Of a stretch of DNA of 64,000 nt, positions 11,059 through 21,600 are shown in pieces. Below the pieces are notes generated by a model, which saw nothing but the letters and a program-made list of their open reading frames with translations, was not told the origin of the DNA and did no database searches. Position 1 is the first letter of the stretch. The number at the start of each line of letters is the position of its first letter. The position numbers and the translations under genes were made by a program. Source of the stretch: Symsagittifera roscoffensis (Eukaryota; Xenacoelomorpha; Acoela; Convolutidae); contig NC_087065.1 of assembly GCF_963678635.1 (NCBI RefSeq), positions 56,818,754 to 56,882,753 of the forward strand, read 5' to 3'.

Positions 11059-11963
11059 TGTGCCAGTCGATCATATTTGGAAGTTTGACCTTGAGAAAAA
11101 CAAGAACGCTTAATTTTGGAGTGAAATTTGATTTTTCAAAAATTCGAATGGAGCCTGTCATGCACGATTCTCTCGCGATAACTGAAAACCGAAAAAGAGA
11201 AATCAGAACGATCGAGTAACAACCGCGGGAAAGTTGCCAGATAAAGCAGTAGGAAATTGCCATTCGCAATTTCCGTCACAATAAAACTAGAGTAGAGCTG
11301 TCCTATCTGAAACAGAAGGAAGCGTATTCCCGAGAATTGGACTATTGTTGCTCGACTGGATTATCATTCAAACTGGACTAGAGTGAACCTTCGATGGAAA
11401 GGTGGACAGCTTGAGTGTCCCAATGGTTCACGAGAAACTATACTCTAGAGTTCAAACTTGTTCCTGTTATTGAAACTAACAAACATTAAACTCATTTAGT
11501 TACATTATTTAATTCTCGAGTTGTTTACTAACTTAATTACTCCCAGTTCTTGAGCGTGCTACGATGTGAGTACCCAATTTAAATTTCTAGAGTGTGTTTT
11601 ATGATTGTTATGTTGAGGTAAGGCGTGTTTTAGGTTGATCCATCTGAAATGGAACAAAGTTCCACTGTCTAATAAAAAGTAACTTAACGGATTGTTCCGA
11701 CCCGGTTTTTAACGGCGTTAATGTATTTTGGGTATCTAGAGACCTAAGTATGGGGACGTTCTTATTTCTAGAGTGGGGGGATATTTTGGTAGTAGCCTTT
11801 AAGCTGTAACGGGTCGTAGTCTCATGTCACAAGCGAACCGAATTGACTCCGACTGATTTGAGGTAGAAAAACACAAGAGATAGTGTCCCTGACTCTTGAG
11901 CCAATGGTTATAGGGCCTATTTTTCTTGAGTCTCATGTGTGACTACAGTAGACGAATGTTACA
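11059..11963 (+). repeat. 5' LTR of retroelement 1 (possibly 5'-truncated)
   Basis: Begins TGTGCCAG and ends GAATGTTACA, the same limits as 27508-28412, with nine substitutions. An AATAAA polyadenylation signal lies near 11671. No TATA box was found near its start. If the true LTR begins near 27124 in the 3' copy, this copy has lost about 380 bp including the promoter. Confidence 0.85.
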
Positions 11964-11974
11964 TAGTGTTTTTA

Positions 11975-11989
11975 TGGCGCTCCTGGGTG
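11975..11989 (+). other. Putative primer-binding site, retroelement 1
   Basis: TGGCGCTCCTGGGTG starts 11 bp after the LTR end. It begins TGG, the complement of a tRNA CCA end, as expected for minus-strand priming. I could not name the tRNA. Confidence 0.6.
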
Positions 11990-12469
11990 TTTACGACATC
12001 AAGACTACGGAGTCGAACCCACTTGAGACAGCTTCGGGCTGCATGCCCATTCTAGAGTACCGGTGGTACGGTTCGGCACGAACGTGCAAACCTTCCGGTT
12101 GTACCGTGATAGCTTTTTAAGAAAACTCGAGAAAACTTCCTGGTACGCTCTCCGAACGAGGCTTAGCTAACCGAGTAAAAGGGGGCAACTAGGGGGACAA
12201 AAACACGAGCAAAAAGACAAAAAGCAAAACAAAAACCAGAAAAGAATAGAAAAAGGAACAAAAACCATAAATTAAAAAAAGACAGTGACTTTGACACCAG
12301 ATTAGTTGGATCAAACCTTTATATTAATTAAATAGTATACCCATACTGTTTTACAAGTTCGATCGTTTCGATCAACCTAGCAATTTAACCCAGTAACCTC
12401 AATAAAGTGCCCGAGTGTGGGGCGTTGTCAAGGGTTTTCAGATAGCTTGGAACTTAGCTGGACAACAAG

Positions 12470-12717
12470 GAGACTTGACTGGAAGAGGTGACCAGCCGAG
12501 TGGGAAAGTGGTTCAGGAGCACTTGAGCTGAACCAATAGGAGACTTGACTGGAAGAGGTGACCAGCCGAGTGGGAAAGTGGTTCGGGAACACTTGAGCTG
12601 AACCAATAGGAGACTTGACTGGAAGAGGTGACCAGCCGAGTGGGAAAGTGGTTCAGGAGAACTTGAGCTGAACCAATAGGAGACTGGACTGGAAGAGGTG
12701 ACCAGTCGAGTGGGAAA
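12470..12717 (+). repeat. 70-bp tandem repeat, ~3.5 copies
   Basis: Units start at 12470, 12540, 12610 and 12680, each beginning GAGACTTGACTGGAAGAGGT (the last GAGACTGGACT). The units are more than 90% identical. The last is cut at about 38 bp. Confidence 0.9.
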
Positions 12718-12930
12718 TTAGCCAAGAAGGATTTGGCAGTTCTCGAGTTCTCAAGTTGGGCAGAACGGGTATCGTTAAAATCCACATTACATTATAGGAG
12801 ATAAGTGTAAAATTGGATAAGCGAAAACCCCCGGTTTTGAGGAACGTTTTTACTTGAGCAGGCCTGGAGACAGTTCTACGGTTTTCTCTTGAGAGGTTTA
12901 GCACCCGGCGCTTAAGGTAATTTTAGGCTT

Positions 12931-12972
12931 AAGAAGGGGGGCTAAAAAGGGGGGAGGTTAGAAGGGGGGCTG
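12931..12972 (+). other. Cluster of G-runs, possible G-quadruplex
   Basis: Three GGGGGG runs fall within about 40 bp, with a shorter GG spacing between them, and more G5-G6 runs follow at 13009, 13147, 13196 and 13437. A plus-strand RNA could form a G-quadruplex. Confidence 0.4.
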
Positions 12973-13579
12973 GTTAATTTAGAGGTTGGTGGTTATAATT
13001 TGTAAAAAGGGGGGACACATTAGGGTAACTAATGGCTCGGCATCGTCGACTTAGTTACATTAGATATTTACACGCGTTGGTCATAGGAAGCGGATATCCA
13101 AAATTAAAATCAGGTTAAGGTAGGTACCCTGGTCGGATCGGTAGGGGGGAACGGACATAGACAGTTTTTGTGATACCCCATAAGATTGCTAGCAGGGGGG
13201 AGGAAAACGCGTGGCAATTAAGTACCAGACATTTTTTCGATAGAAGGTAGACATTTGTTACCTTTGAATTTTTTACGTTCATCTCTTTGTTTTTATTATT
13301 TTTCTTGCTTAGATTTTTGTTGCATTTTGGTAAGGATTTGTGTTTGGTTTTTATACGAACAGGTGATCACAAGATACCTGCGCACAGGTTTTGGTTTCAA
13401 GTTGCTTGGAACATTGAAAAAGAGGTAACTAAAAAAGGGGGGTCAGCAATTGGCCACTAAGAGAGGGTTTTTGGGGAAATTTTTACTAGAGCTTGAGTGG
13501 TGGTTTAAGGTACAGTGAATCAAGAAGTCCCTACAACGAAGAAGAAGGAGGTCCCACCGCTCAAACACTTGTTAACTGT

Positions 13580-14350
13580 CTTGGGACAGTGCCAAAGAAG
13601 TCTTGGGACAGTACCAGAGAGGTCTTGGGACAGTGCCAAAGAAGTCTTGGGACAGTGCAGTCTGGGGACAGTCTTGGGACAGTGCAGTCCTGGGATAGTC
13701 TTGGACCAGAGCAGTCTTGGTACAGTCTTGGGACAGTACAGCCTTGAGACAGTACAGTCTTGGGACGGCACAGTCTTGGGACAGTGGTCTTGGGACAGTG
13801 GTCTTGGGACAGTGGTCCTGGGACAGTGGTCTTGGAACAGTGGTCTTGGGACAGTGGTCTTGGGACAGTGGTCCTGGGACAGTGGTCTTGGGACAGTGGT
13901 CTTGGGACAGTAGCCTTGGGACAGTAGTCTTGGGACAGTAGCCTTGGGACACTGGTCTTGGGATAGTAGCCTTGGGACACTAGTCTTGGGACAGTAGTCT
14001 TGGGACACTAGCCTTGGGACAGTAGCATTGGGACAGTAGTCTTGGGACAGTAGTCTTGGGACAGTAGTCTTGGGACAGTAGCCTTAGGACAGTAGTCTTG
14101 GGACAGTAGTCTTGGGACACTAGCCTGGGGACACTAGTCTTGGGACAGTAGTCTTGGGACACTAGTCTTGGGACAGTAGTCTTGGGACAGTCTTGGGACA
14201 GTGGTCCTGGGATAGTACTCTCGGGACAGGGGTCTTGGGACACTGACAAAAAGTACTGGGACAGTACCGAACATTCTTGGGACAGTAGAAAGAAGCCTGG
14301 GACGGTACAAAGAAGAGTAGGGACGGTAACTGGAAGTCTTGGGACGGTAT
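13580..14350 (+). repeat. 14-bp minisatellite (CTTGGGACAGTAGT) in the leader
   Basis: About 40-45 units of a 14-bp motif, CTTGGGACAGTAGT or CTTGGGACAGTGGT, flanked on both sides by 22-bp variants (CTTGGGACAGTGCCAAAGAAGT). Every unit keeps TTGGGACA. Because 14 is not a multiple of 3, all frames stay open on the minus strand; those ORFs are artefacts of the repeat. Confidence 0.95.
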
Positions 14351-14600
14351 AAAAATTGGAGTAAAATTACAATAAGTATTTTAAGTCAGAATTAAAACAG
14401 AACAAGACTAGTCGGAACCCAGTACGGTTGTGACCACAAATGAAGAAAGTTTCTCGAAAGGTTTTGAAAGAGAACTGGGAACATCGTTTTTATCACGTTG
14501 TATATTTCCTTTTAATAATTTTTCCACAAAAGATATTATCCTTAGAATAGAATTGTGTATATAGTAATATTGTAAATAGGAGCAATTGCAAATAGAAATA

Positions 14601-16463
14601 ATGAGACGGAGTAGGGTACCGGTGCTCAAAAAAAGGTCAACTGGATCAAACACGAAATATAACCCGTCGCTGCGCGGAACGACATCAATGGGCCAAAAGA
14701 AGACAAAAGATAACTTTTCAGTTAGTATGGTCAGCACGAGGAGTAGTACTGAGAACAAGACGAGAGAAAATGCTTAAGACAAACAGGCGGAGCCCACAAT
14801 TGAAATCGATCTAGAGACACCAGACCAGAGCGTAGATGAAGTGGAGAAGAAGACAACGGAATCCACACCGATGCCCCATATGGAAGATCAAAATCCAAAA
14901 ACCGTGGAGTTTTCGCCGATAGACGCGTTGGAAGACACAACAGGCAATACCCGAGAAACGGTGAAAGACGACTCCCAAGTAAAGAAGACATCTTTTACAG
15001 AAAAGTTGGCGATGATGGTCGGAATGAAATTGAGGGACAACACGGCCGAAGAATCAAAAACTGAAAGAGCACGAACATTTGGGACAGTGAGCACAAAGGC
15101 GACAGAAGCCAACCTAAAGGAAGAACAAGCCAGAACGGAAGCGACAGCCGAAAACAAGACAACGGCTGATCATGAAACAGCTACTCTTGAGCTTGGCGAC
15201 CTGATGACAAAACTAAATCAGATCGACAAAAAACTAAAGTACAGTGAGGAAGATAGAGACTTAATAAGGAAAGAGTTGAAATACAACAAACACGAGTATC
15301 TGGATAGTTATTTTAACCTGGCTAAGGCGACAGACGAGAGACTCCAGCAGATGTCGGACAAGGTAGATGCCACCAATGAAGAACGAGATAAGAACATCAA
15401 AAAAGATATGCAACAGTTGAAAAACCGATATTATGATGTCAACAGCCAATTAGGTAGCCTGGAAAAGAGAATGGACACAATGAACAGGAATCAGGCCAAA
15501 AGTTCATGTGCAATACAGGCGAAATTGGATTCAATCTTGAGAAATTCTACCTCACAAGAAAGACCGGCAGCGGATCGCACGCAAGGTACCAGAGTTGACT
15601 TTGTGGAACCACAAAGGAACAAACGGCAATCGACACCGTTGCCTTTAAACCGGGATGCGGTAAGCATAGCACCAACGGCTGCTAAAACAATCATGAAAAA
15701 TGGAACATCAAACACAATGAGTGGTCCGGGGGACTCAACAGCTAACAGCAACGCAGGTCCGGATGCGATGACGTGGGCAAGCACTTGGGAGATGATGAAC
15801 AGGACTCTAGAGGCCTTCGCCACGAGGAACACTGACTCGAGCGATAGGAGAGACGGAAAATCAAGAAAAACTTTCAAGAAGCCAAAAGAATTCAAAGACG
15901 ACTCCGATGGATGCATTGACACTTGGGTGGAAGTGATGAGATTACACCTAGAGCAAGATAATTTAAATGATGAAAGACAAGCATGCACAGTCATACTCAG
16001 CAATTTGGAAGGCACGGCATTAAAATGCGTGGTTGCAAAGAAAGAAGAAGAACGCGATACCGCGGACAAAATCTTCGAAATATTGCTGAATCGATTCGGG
16101 TCAGGCATGAAGGGTCACCAAGCGATGATGCGATTTGAAAAGAGAAGGCAGAGGAACGATGAGTCAATTGATCGGTTCCTAGATGACCTTGAGAGCTTGA
16201 GAAGAAGGAGTGACCCAGAGGAGTCGACAAACAGAAGAAACTTTAGCATTGCCTCGAAGTTCATTGATGGGGTAAAAAGTGATGACTTAAGAACAATGTT
16301 AGCAACATACTACACTTTGTCGAAAGACAGCGCACCGACCCCAGAAGAAATGAGACAGAAATCAAGGGAATACATGCTGATGAAGCCCAAGAAATACTCA
16401 TATTCAGAAAACAGGAACACGCAAGGGGGAAGCCAACTAGAGGTCGTCATGGTACAAGCCTAG
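14601..16463 (+). pseudogene. gag: gag of retroelement 1 (capsid region), interrupted by a TAA
   Basis: Structural polyprotein. An ATG at 14601 opens a frame with a basic N-terminus that meets TAA at 14775-14777 and then continues in the same frame to 16463. Residues after the stop include a long Lys/Glu-rich coiled coil (about 15180-15480), a Thr/Ser-rich linker, and a capsid-like block from about 15870 ('DTWVEVMRLHLEQ', 'ANLEGTAL'-type motif, 'FEKRRQRNDESIDRFLDDL') typical of retrotransposon gag. The nucleocapsid knuckle follows in the +1 frame (see 16441-16932), so a frameshift separates capsid and nucleocapsid here. GTG at 14841 is not needed as a start. Confidence 0.8.
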
Positions 16464-16932
16464 AGATGACATGGACAAGCGCAGATCATGCGCGAACTGC
16501 GGGTCGGCGGATCACCACGTGGCTGACTGCACAACATACAAACAATGCATGAAGAGTCTAGGATACGCACCGGATGAGGAGGACATGAGCCAGATGGAGG
16601 AACACGAGTACTATAGTGGCTTAATCATCAAGATAGGCGCGAGATGCTTCTTCTGTAACCAAGAAGGGCACTTCAGAATGGATTGTCCCTTGTTCTGGGA
16701 AGCGGTCAAGGACCAGAGTCACCCCAAACATAAGTTGGCATTAGCGGCGGTGCAGAATCAGCGGAATAGACAAAACGAGTTTGAATCTAGGAAATTAGGA
16801 GCACCAAGCACGGAATTGCCGACGAAAACAGTGAAAGCTGTAACACATGTTAATGGTGCGATAGAATCCGCAGCCGGGAACTCTCTAGAGATAAATTATG
16901 AGAAAGCGGCGACGAAGCAATTACCAAAGTGA
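16441..16932 (+). CDS. gag: Nucleocapsid part of gag, retroelement 1 (two Cys-rich knuckles)
   Basis: Open in the +1 frame relative to capsid from just after TAG at 16438-16440. It carries a CxxC...H...C cluster (CANCGSADHHVADC) and a textbook CCHC knuckle (CFFCNQEGHFRMDC), which bind genomic RNA in packaging. The upstream capsid frame reads CAA CTA GAG where the two frames overlap, so a +1 shift on CTA-G would join them. It ends at 16932, overlapping the next frame by a few bases. Confidence 0.8.
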   Translation, partial: RSSWYKPRDDMDKRRSCANCGSADHHVADCTTYKQCMKSLGYAPDEEDMSQMEEHEYYSGLIIKIGARCFFCNQEGHFRMDCPLFWEAVKDQSHPKHKLALAAVQNQRNRQNEFESRKLGAPSTELPTKTVKAVTHVNGAIESAAGNSLEINYEKAATKQLPK

Positions 16933-17450
16933 AACAGGATCTGGCTGCGAAAGAAATAGAGCAACGACTAAAGCAGGAGATCGAAAGACAGAATTTCAAC
17001 GAAGCATTAACTGGATCAAAGCCAACACCAGAGGCTGTACCGGGCTCGACAAAGACCGGGAATTGTAACACTGTAAAAATGGTGACGGGAAAGCCATTCG
17101 TCATATCGAAAATTGGGGCTAGAATAATGTCGATAATCACAGTGGGCGGCCACGAGGTAACCAGAAACTTGAGCGAACCGAGCGACCAGACAATAATGCA
17201 CATTGACGTGTACGCAGATTACTTGAGTTGTATAAGCCCACAAACGACTTCTAGAGCGTTGAGAGCACTACTCACGAGAGGGGGCAGCAAGTCGGTACGT
17301 GTTGATAACAGGCATACTGAAGCTTATGGTCCACACGAGGTGATGCTAAATATAGATGGAATCAACATCTATACCAAGACAATGATAACATGTGACGAAG
17401 ACCTAATTGGGCAAATCTACGTAGGGAAAGAAGAGTTGAAAGTGAGATAG
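16929..17450 (+). CDS. Spacer region between nucleocapsid and protease, retroelement 1
   Basis: Frame 0 again, continuing from a frame change near 16900-16928. About 170 residues, Lys/Glu-rich at first, then a beta-rich block ending '...DLIGQIYVGKEELKVR'. It ends at TAG 17448-17450. The same frame resumes at once and runs into the protease, so this and 17466-18416 are one coding unit split by a single stop. Function of the block is not recognised. Confidence 0.6.
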   Translation: MKQDLAAKEIEQRLKQEIERQNFNEALTGSKPTPEAVPGSTKTGNCNTVKMVTGKPFVISKIGARIMSIITVGGHEVTRNLSEPSDQTIMHIDVYADYLSCISPQTTSRALRALLTRGGSKSVRVDNRHTEAYGPHEVMLNIDGINIYTKTMITCDEDLIGQIYVGKEELKVR

Positions 17451-17465
17451 ATTGGACACTGCGCC

Positions 17466-18416
17466 ATGCTTGAAGAAGATGCGATGCACATCGGGACGGA
17501 GGCAGATGTGACAGGGCACGTGCTAGACATAAGTGGCAAAAAGACTCAGTTACGTGGGTTACTTGATACGGGAGCAGTCTTGAGCGTCATACCAATCGAA
17601 ACTTGGGAACGAATGGGCTTTAACAAAAGTGATTTGATAGACTCGAGAATACGGCTGTCAGCTGCAAACAAAGGGGCCCTTCGGGTGCTGGGCAAGACGC
17701 CGATAATAGCCCTCAATTTGGGGGAACGTAACCTGTGGATGAGCTTTCTCGTGGTAGAAAACCTAGATGAATCTGACCAATTCATTTTGGGCAGATACTT
17801 CATCAGGAATTTCGATGTAGCGATTGATCTAAATAACGCAATGTTCAAGATACGGAACCCGGATAGGAGGTACGCAATCAAACCGGTAAATTTAATAATG
17901 GCAAATGAAACCAAAGCACCGGTATTCTTGAGTAGGAGGGTGAGGTTAAAGGCGAATGAAGCGGCAATCGTAGGCTTGAGGATGAAAAATTACAATGAAC
18001 TAAGTGACAACAAGCAAGTGTGTATAGTTCCGAATCCTAATAGTCAAAAAGCTGCTGTTTTAGGAAGATCCTTCTCGATAACGAAGAGCGGCCTCTGCGT
18101 CAGTGTCTTGTTGAATACTCTTGATATACCGATCACGATACAGAGAGGGAAGAAACTGGGATATGCTTTACCGGTTAAAACCCGATATGAAACAACTGAG
18201 AAATCAAAACAAAATGAAGTTGTTGATTGTCCCAATCATAGGGACAAAATTTGTATCTTGAGACGATTGCAGAAAATAAAAGATTCTTCAGGTCTTGTCA
18301 AATCACTTAAGTCAGAGACGGACGATGGGCTGTCGAGCTGTTCGAACTTTCCAGAGCGGCCCACACTAGATGAAATGCAAATGATAAACCGGTTCTGCCG
18401 GAGATTGAACATTTGA
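17466..18416 (+). CDS. Aspartic protease region of retroelement 1
   Basis: Retropepsin-type protease that would process the polyproteins. The active-site motif LLDTGA lies at 17562-17576, followed by a hydrophobic-hydrophobic-Gly 'FILGRYF' block near 17790 that matches the second conserved retropepsin segment. About 190 further residues of pol linker follow. The frame ends at 18416 and overlaps the RT N-terminus, which continues in another frame ('LPEIEHLRGKL' upstream of 18413), so a shift is needed near 18385. Confidence 0.85.
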   Translation: MLEEDAMHIGTEADVTGHVLDISGKKTQLRGLLDTGAVLSVIPIETWERMGFNKSDLIDSRIRLSAANKGALRVLGKTPIIALNLGERNLWMSFLVVENLDESDQFILGRYFIRNFDVAIDLNNAMFKIRNPDRRYAIKPVNLIMANETKAPVFLSRRVRLKANEAAIVGLRMKNYNELSDNKQVCIVPNPNSQKAAVLGRSFSITKSGLCVSVLLNTLDIPITIQRGKKLGYALPVKTRYETTEKSKQNEVVDCPNHRDKICILRRLQKIKDSSGLVKSLKSETDDGLSSCSNFPERPTLDEMQMINRFCRRLNI

Positions 18417-18622
18417 GAGGCAAACTGACAGATGAACAGCTCGAAGCCATCAAGGACGTACTAGAGCGGAACGAAGAAGTTTTTTCGAGGCATAAAGCGG
18501 ATATCGGGTGTTGTAATTTCGTTGAGCATGAAATAGAACTTGAGGAGAACGCGGTATCGCACAGGGAGGGGGCAAGGCGCACAAATCGGAGGCGTGTAGA
18601 AAAGAAATCGAGACGTTACTAG
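18413..18622 (+). pseudogene. pol: N-terminal fragment of reverse transcriptase, retroelement 1
   Basis: Encodes the region just before the RT palm in Ty3/gypsy pol ('ADIGCCNFVEHEIEL' then 'HREGARR'). The frame is lost near 18577. The expected continuation, including 'CRKEIETLLEYDMIEP', is read in the frame of the main pol ORF from about 18580. So a small deletion or insertion splits RT here. Confidence 0.75.
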
Positions 18623-18630
18623 AGTATGAC

Positions 18631-21600
18631 ATGATAGAACCATCCAAGCCACCGTGGGCGTGTGGAGTAGTGATGGCCAAAAAGAAAGGCGACCAGTTGA
18701 GGTTTTGTTATGACTTTCGATACCTGAACTCCGTCACGGTGAAGGATGCCTATCCCATACCTAGGATTGATGAGAGCCTCTCGAAGTTAGGTGATGCAAA
18801 ATTTTTTACGACTCTTGATTTAGGCTCGGCCTTTTGGCAGGTACCACTAAGGAAGCAGGACAGGGACAAGACAGGGTTTGCCTGCGAGTTGGGTCTGTTT
18901 CAAAGGAAACGGATGCCGTTTGGACTTTGCAATGCCACAGCCACATTTCAGCGGTTGATGGCACACGCGCTTATAGGCGTGACGATGAAGTATGGCAATC
19001 TGGTAATGTGCTACGTGGATGACGTAGTAATAGCGACGCCCACACTAGAAGACCACATTGAGAGACTTGACGAAGTGTTTGCATGCATGAAAAGGTCGCG
19101 GCTAAAGTGTAAACCATCAAAGTGCGAGATACTCAAGGACTCAATAAAATACTTGGACAGGATGGTAGACAAGCACGGCATCAGACCTGATCCGGACGCC
19201 GTGGAAGCAGTCCTAACCTGGAAATCACCGAAGACAGAACACCAGTTGATGAGCTTCCTGGGTTTCGCTAACTACTATAGAGAGTTCATCAAAGGCTATG
19301 CGGACAAGGTATACCCGATGCAACAATTAATGAGACACAAGGGCAAGAAGTTCACGTGGAACAACGCAGCAGAAGAGTCATTCCAGAGATTAAAGAAAGA
19401 ACTATGTGAGGCACCAGTACTGGGTATGCCGACTGAGAAAGGGATGTACGTGCTGGACACGGATGCGTCGGTAGTTGCGATTTCTGGAATTCTCCATCAA
19501 GAACAAGAATGGAATGGGAAGACAGTCTTGAGACCAATAGCGTACGGGAGCAAAGTCCTAAGTGACACGGAAATGAAGTACGGAGCACCGAAAGCAGAGA
19601 TGTTCGCGGTGGTTACTTTTGTCGAGAAATACAGGGCATACCTGGGCAGTGAGCCATTCAAGTTGCGAGTCGACAACAGAGCACTGAGCTGGCTGAAAAC
19701 GTACTCAATGGACCAAAGTTACATTGGGAGGTGGATAGTTCGCCTGGACGGATACAACATGATAATTGAGCATAGAACACGAGATAAACATCAGAATGCC
19801 GACAGCTTGAGTAAGAAGACGGAGTTCTATGAGAGACAAGAGCAAAGAGAGTCAGACAGACCTGAAATCAAAGATGGCTTCTCCTTCATGGACAAGGAAA
19901 CGTACAACAGTCTTCCACTCACGAGATGGCTGGACAAATCAGGCAAACCGATTGAAGATCATCCTGAATTACCTAAAGAACCTCCAGGAAAGACCATCTT
20001 GAAGAAGAGCAGAAGGATTCCGATAGAGATAATACTCAAGTCGAAGATCGTGAGGGAGACGCTCAAGGCAAAAGGCTATGATCTTAACCAGGTAGAAGCG
20101 GGAACTGCACAGATAGATAATGACTTAATGAGGTTGCTCGAGAAACTATCAGATGATAAGCCCGTGATCCAAGAGAAGGGTCAAGAGGAACCGGAAGTCA
20201 CTATACTTCGGAGAAAAGAAACAGTGAACAATACTGACTCCTCAAGAGGAAGCGTCACTGACAGCAAAGATGTCGTGCGGTCACTAGTTGACAAAATCCT
20301 CGAAAACATTCTGGAGGAGACCAAGGTTAGGAAAAAGAAAGTGGCGTTCAAAGAAGATACTGAACACCTGGGACTAGGTCAAGAGTCCGGGGAGTGGTCC
20401 ATGTTCACGGAAGAAGAAACCGGAGAAGGAAAATTGTCCGGTGAAGAATGGGATGAAGACTCGGATGAGAGCAGCGAAAACCAAGACAGTCTGTGCATGA
20501 TATTGGCGGAAGAGAAGATAAGGCACCACGACAGGGAGTTACAGACGGATCCATCTTCAGGAACGTACAATCTGGACATACAGGATATACGAGGTGGTGA
20601 AGAATTTGAGAAAATTGCGGTTTCAAGGAAGCCATTCAGGGAACTATCATGCAACTCAAACGTCAGAACGAATCTGGTGCCAGAAGATGATATGAAAATC
20701 GTGAAAAGGATGATATGCGTGAAGCTGAGTGATGACATCCACAACCCTGGTGAGATGAATGGACAGATCATGGCGCTAAAGGAGCATGTCAAGGCGAGAT
20801 ATAGGCTGTCAGACCTAATAAGGGCCCAGAAGAATGACAAAATGACAAGTAACCTCTCCAAATGGATCCAGTCGGGGGTCAAGGAGAAGGGGGAACTCGA
20901 GGAAGACAGCTACAAGATCTTGAGCCAGTTCTACAAAGAAAAGAAAGACTTACTCTACCACACAGCTGATGGGGTGGTAGCATGCAAGAGGAAAGATGAG
21001 GAGAAGATATTACACAAACACAACCTCATCATACTATCACAATTGTATCAAACGGAGGTGCTTTTCAGATCGCACGACCAGATGGGGCACCAGGGGATAG
21101 ATAAAGTACAACAAAGGATACTTCACAGGTTTGATTGGCCAGGAATGAGAAAAGCTTGCGAGAGATGGGTGAATGCCTGCCTGGCATGCCTCCAGGTAAA
21201 AGACCCAAGGAAGATGAAGTTCCCCCTCAAGTCCGTCGAGAGCTCAGAGTTCAATGAAGTGGTGCAGATAGACCATCAAAAAATCTGCATGACGGAGTCA
21301 GAATATAACCAGATACTGGTTATAATAGATCACTTCACAAAGTTGGCGGAAGCGGTTCCGTGCCAGACAGCCTCGGCCGAGGAGACATGTGATCATCTGA
21401 TAACGCGTTGGATATCGCGGTATGGTTGTCCAATGACTTTCCAGTCGGACAACGGCAAAGCTTTTGTGGGGGACTTGACAAAAGAATTGATGAGGAGATC
21501 GCACATTGCTCAAGCACACTCGACGACCTACCATCCACAGACCAATGGGTTGGTAGAGAGACAGAACAGGACACTGGTCAACATGTTAAGGGTGTCCTGC

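Larger units (their letters stand above)
11990..14600 (+). other. Long untranslated leader of retroelement 1
   Basis: About 2.6 kb between the primer-binding site and gag. No convincing plus-strand ORF. It contains the 70-bp repeats (12470), a cluster of six-G runs (12931), further GGGGGG blocks to 13443, and the 14-bp minisatellite (13580). Packaging or translation signals would be expected here but I cannot point to one. Confidence 0.6.

Noticed and set aside
10934-11269. 111-residue minus-strand ORF, repeated at 27383-27718
   Set aside because: It is duplicated only because it lies in the LTR; antisense to the element and without domain features.
13520-14249. Several long minus-strand and plus-strand ORFs with SQD/CPKT/VPR repeats
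   Set aside because: They are frame-independent translations of a 14-bp minisatellite whose length keeps several frames open; no start context, no domain.
13580-14350. CRISPR-like array
   Set aside because: Units are contiguous 14-bp repeats with no unique spacers, in an animal genome.
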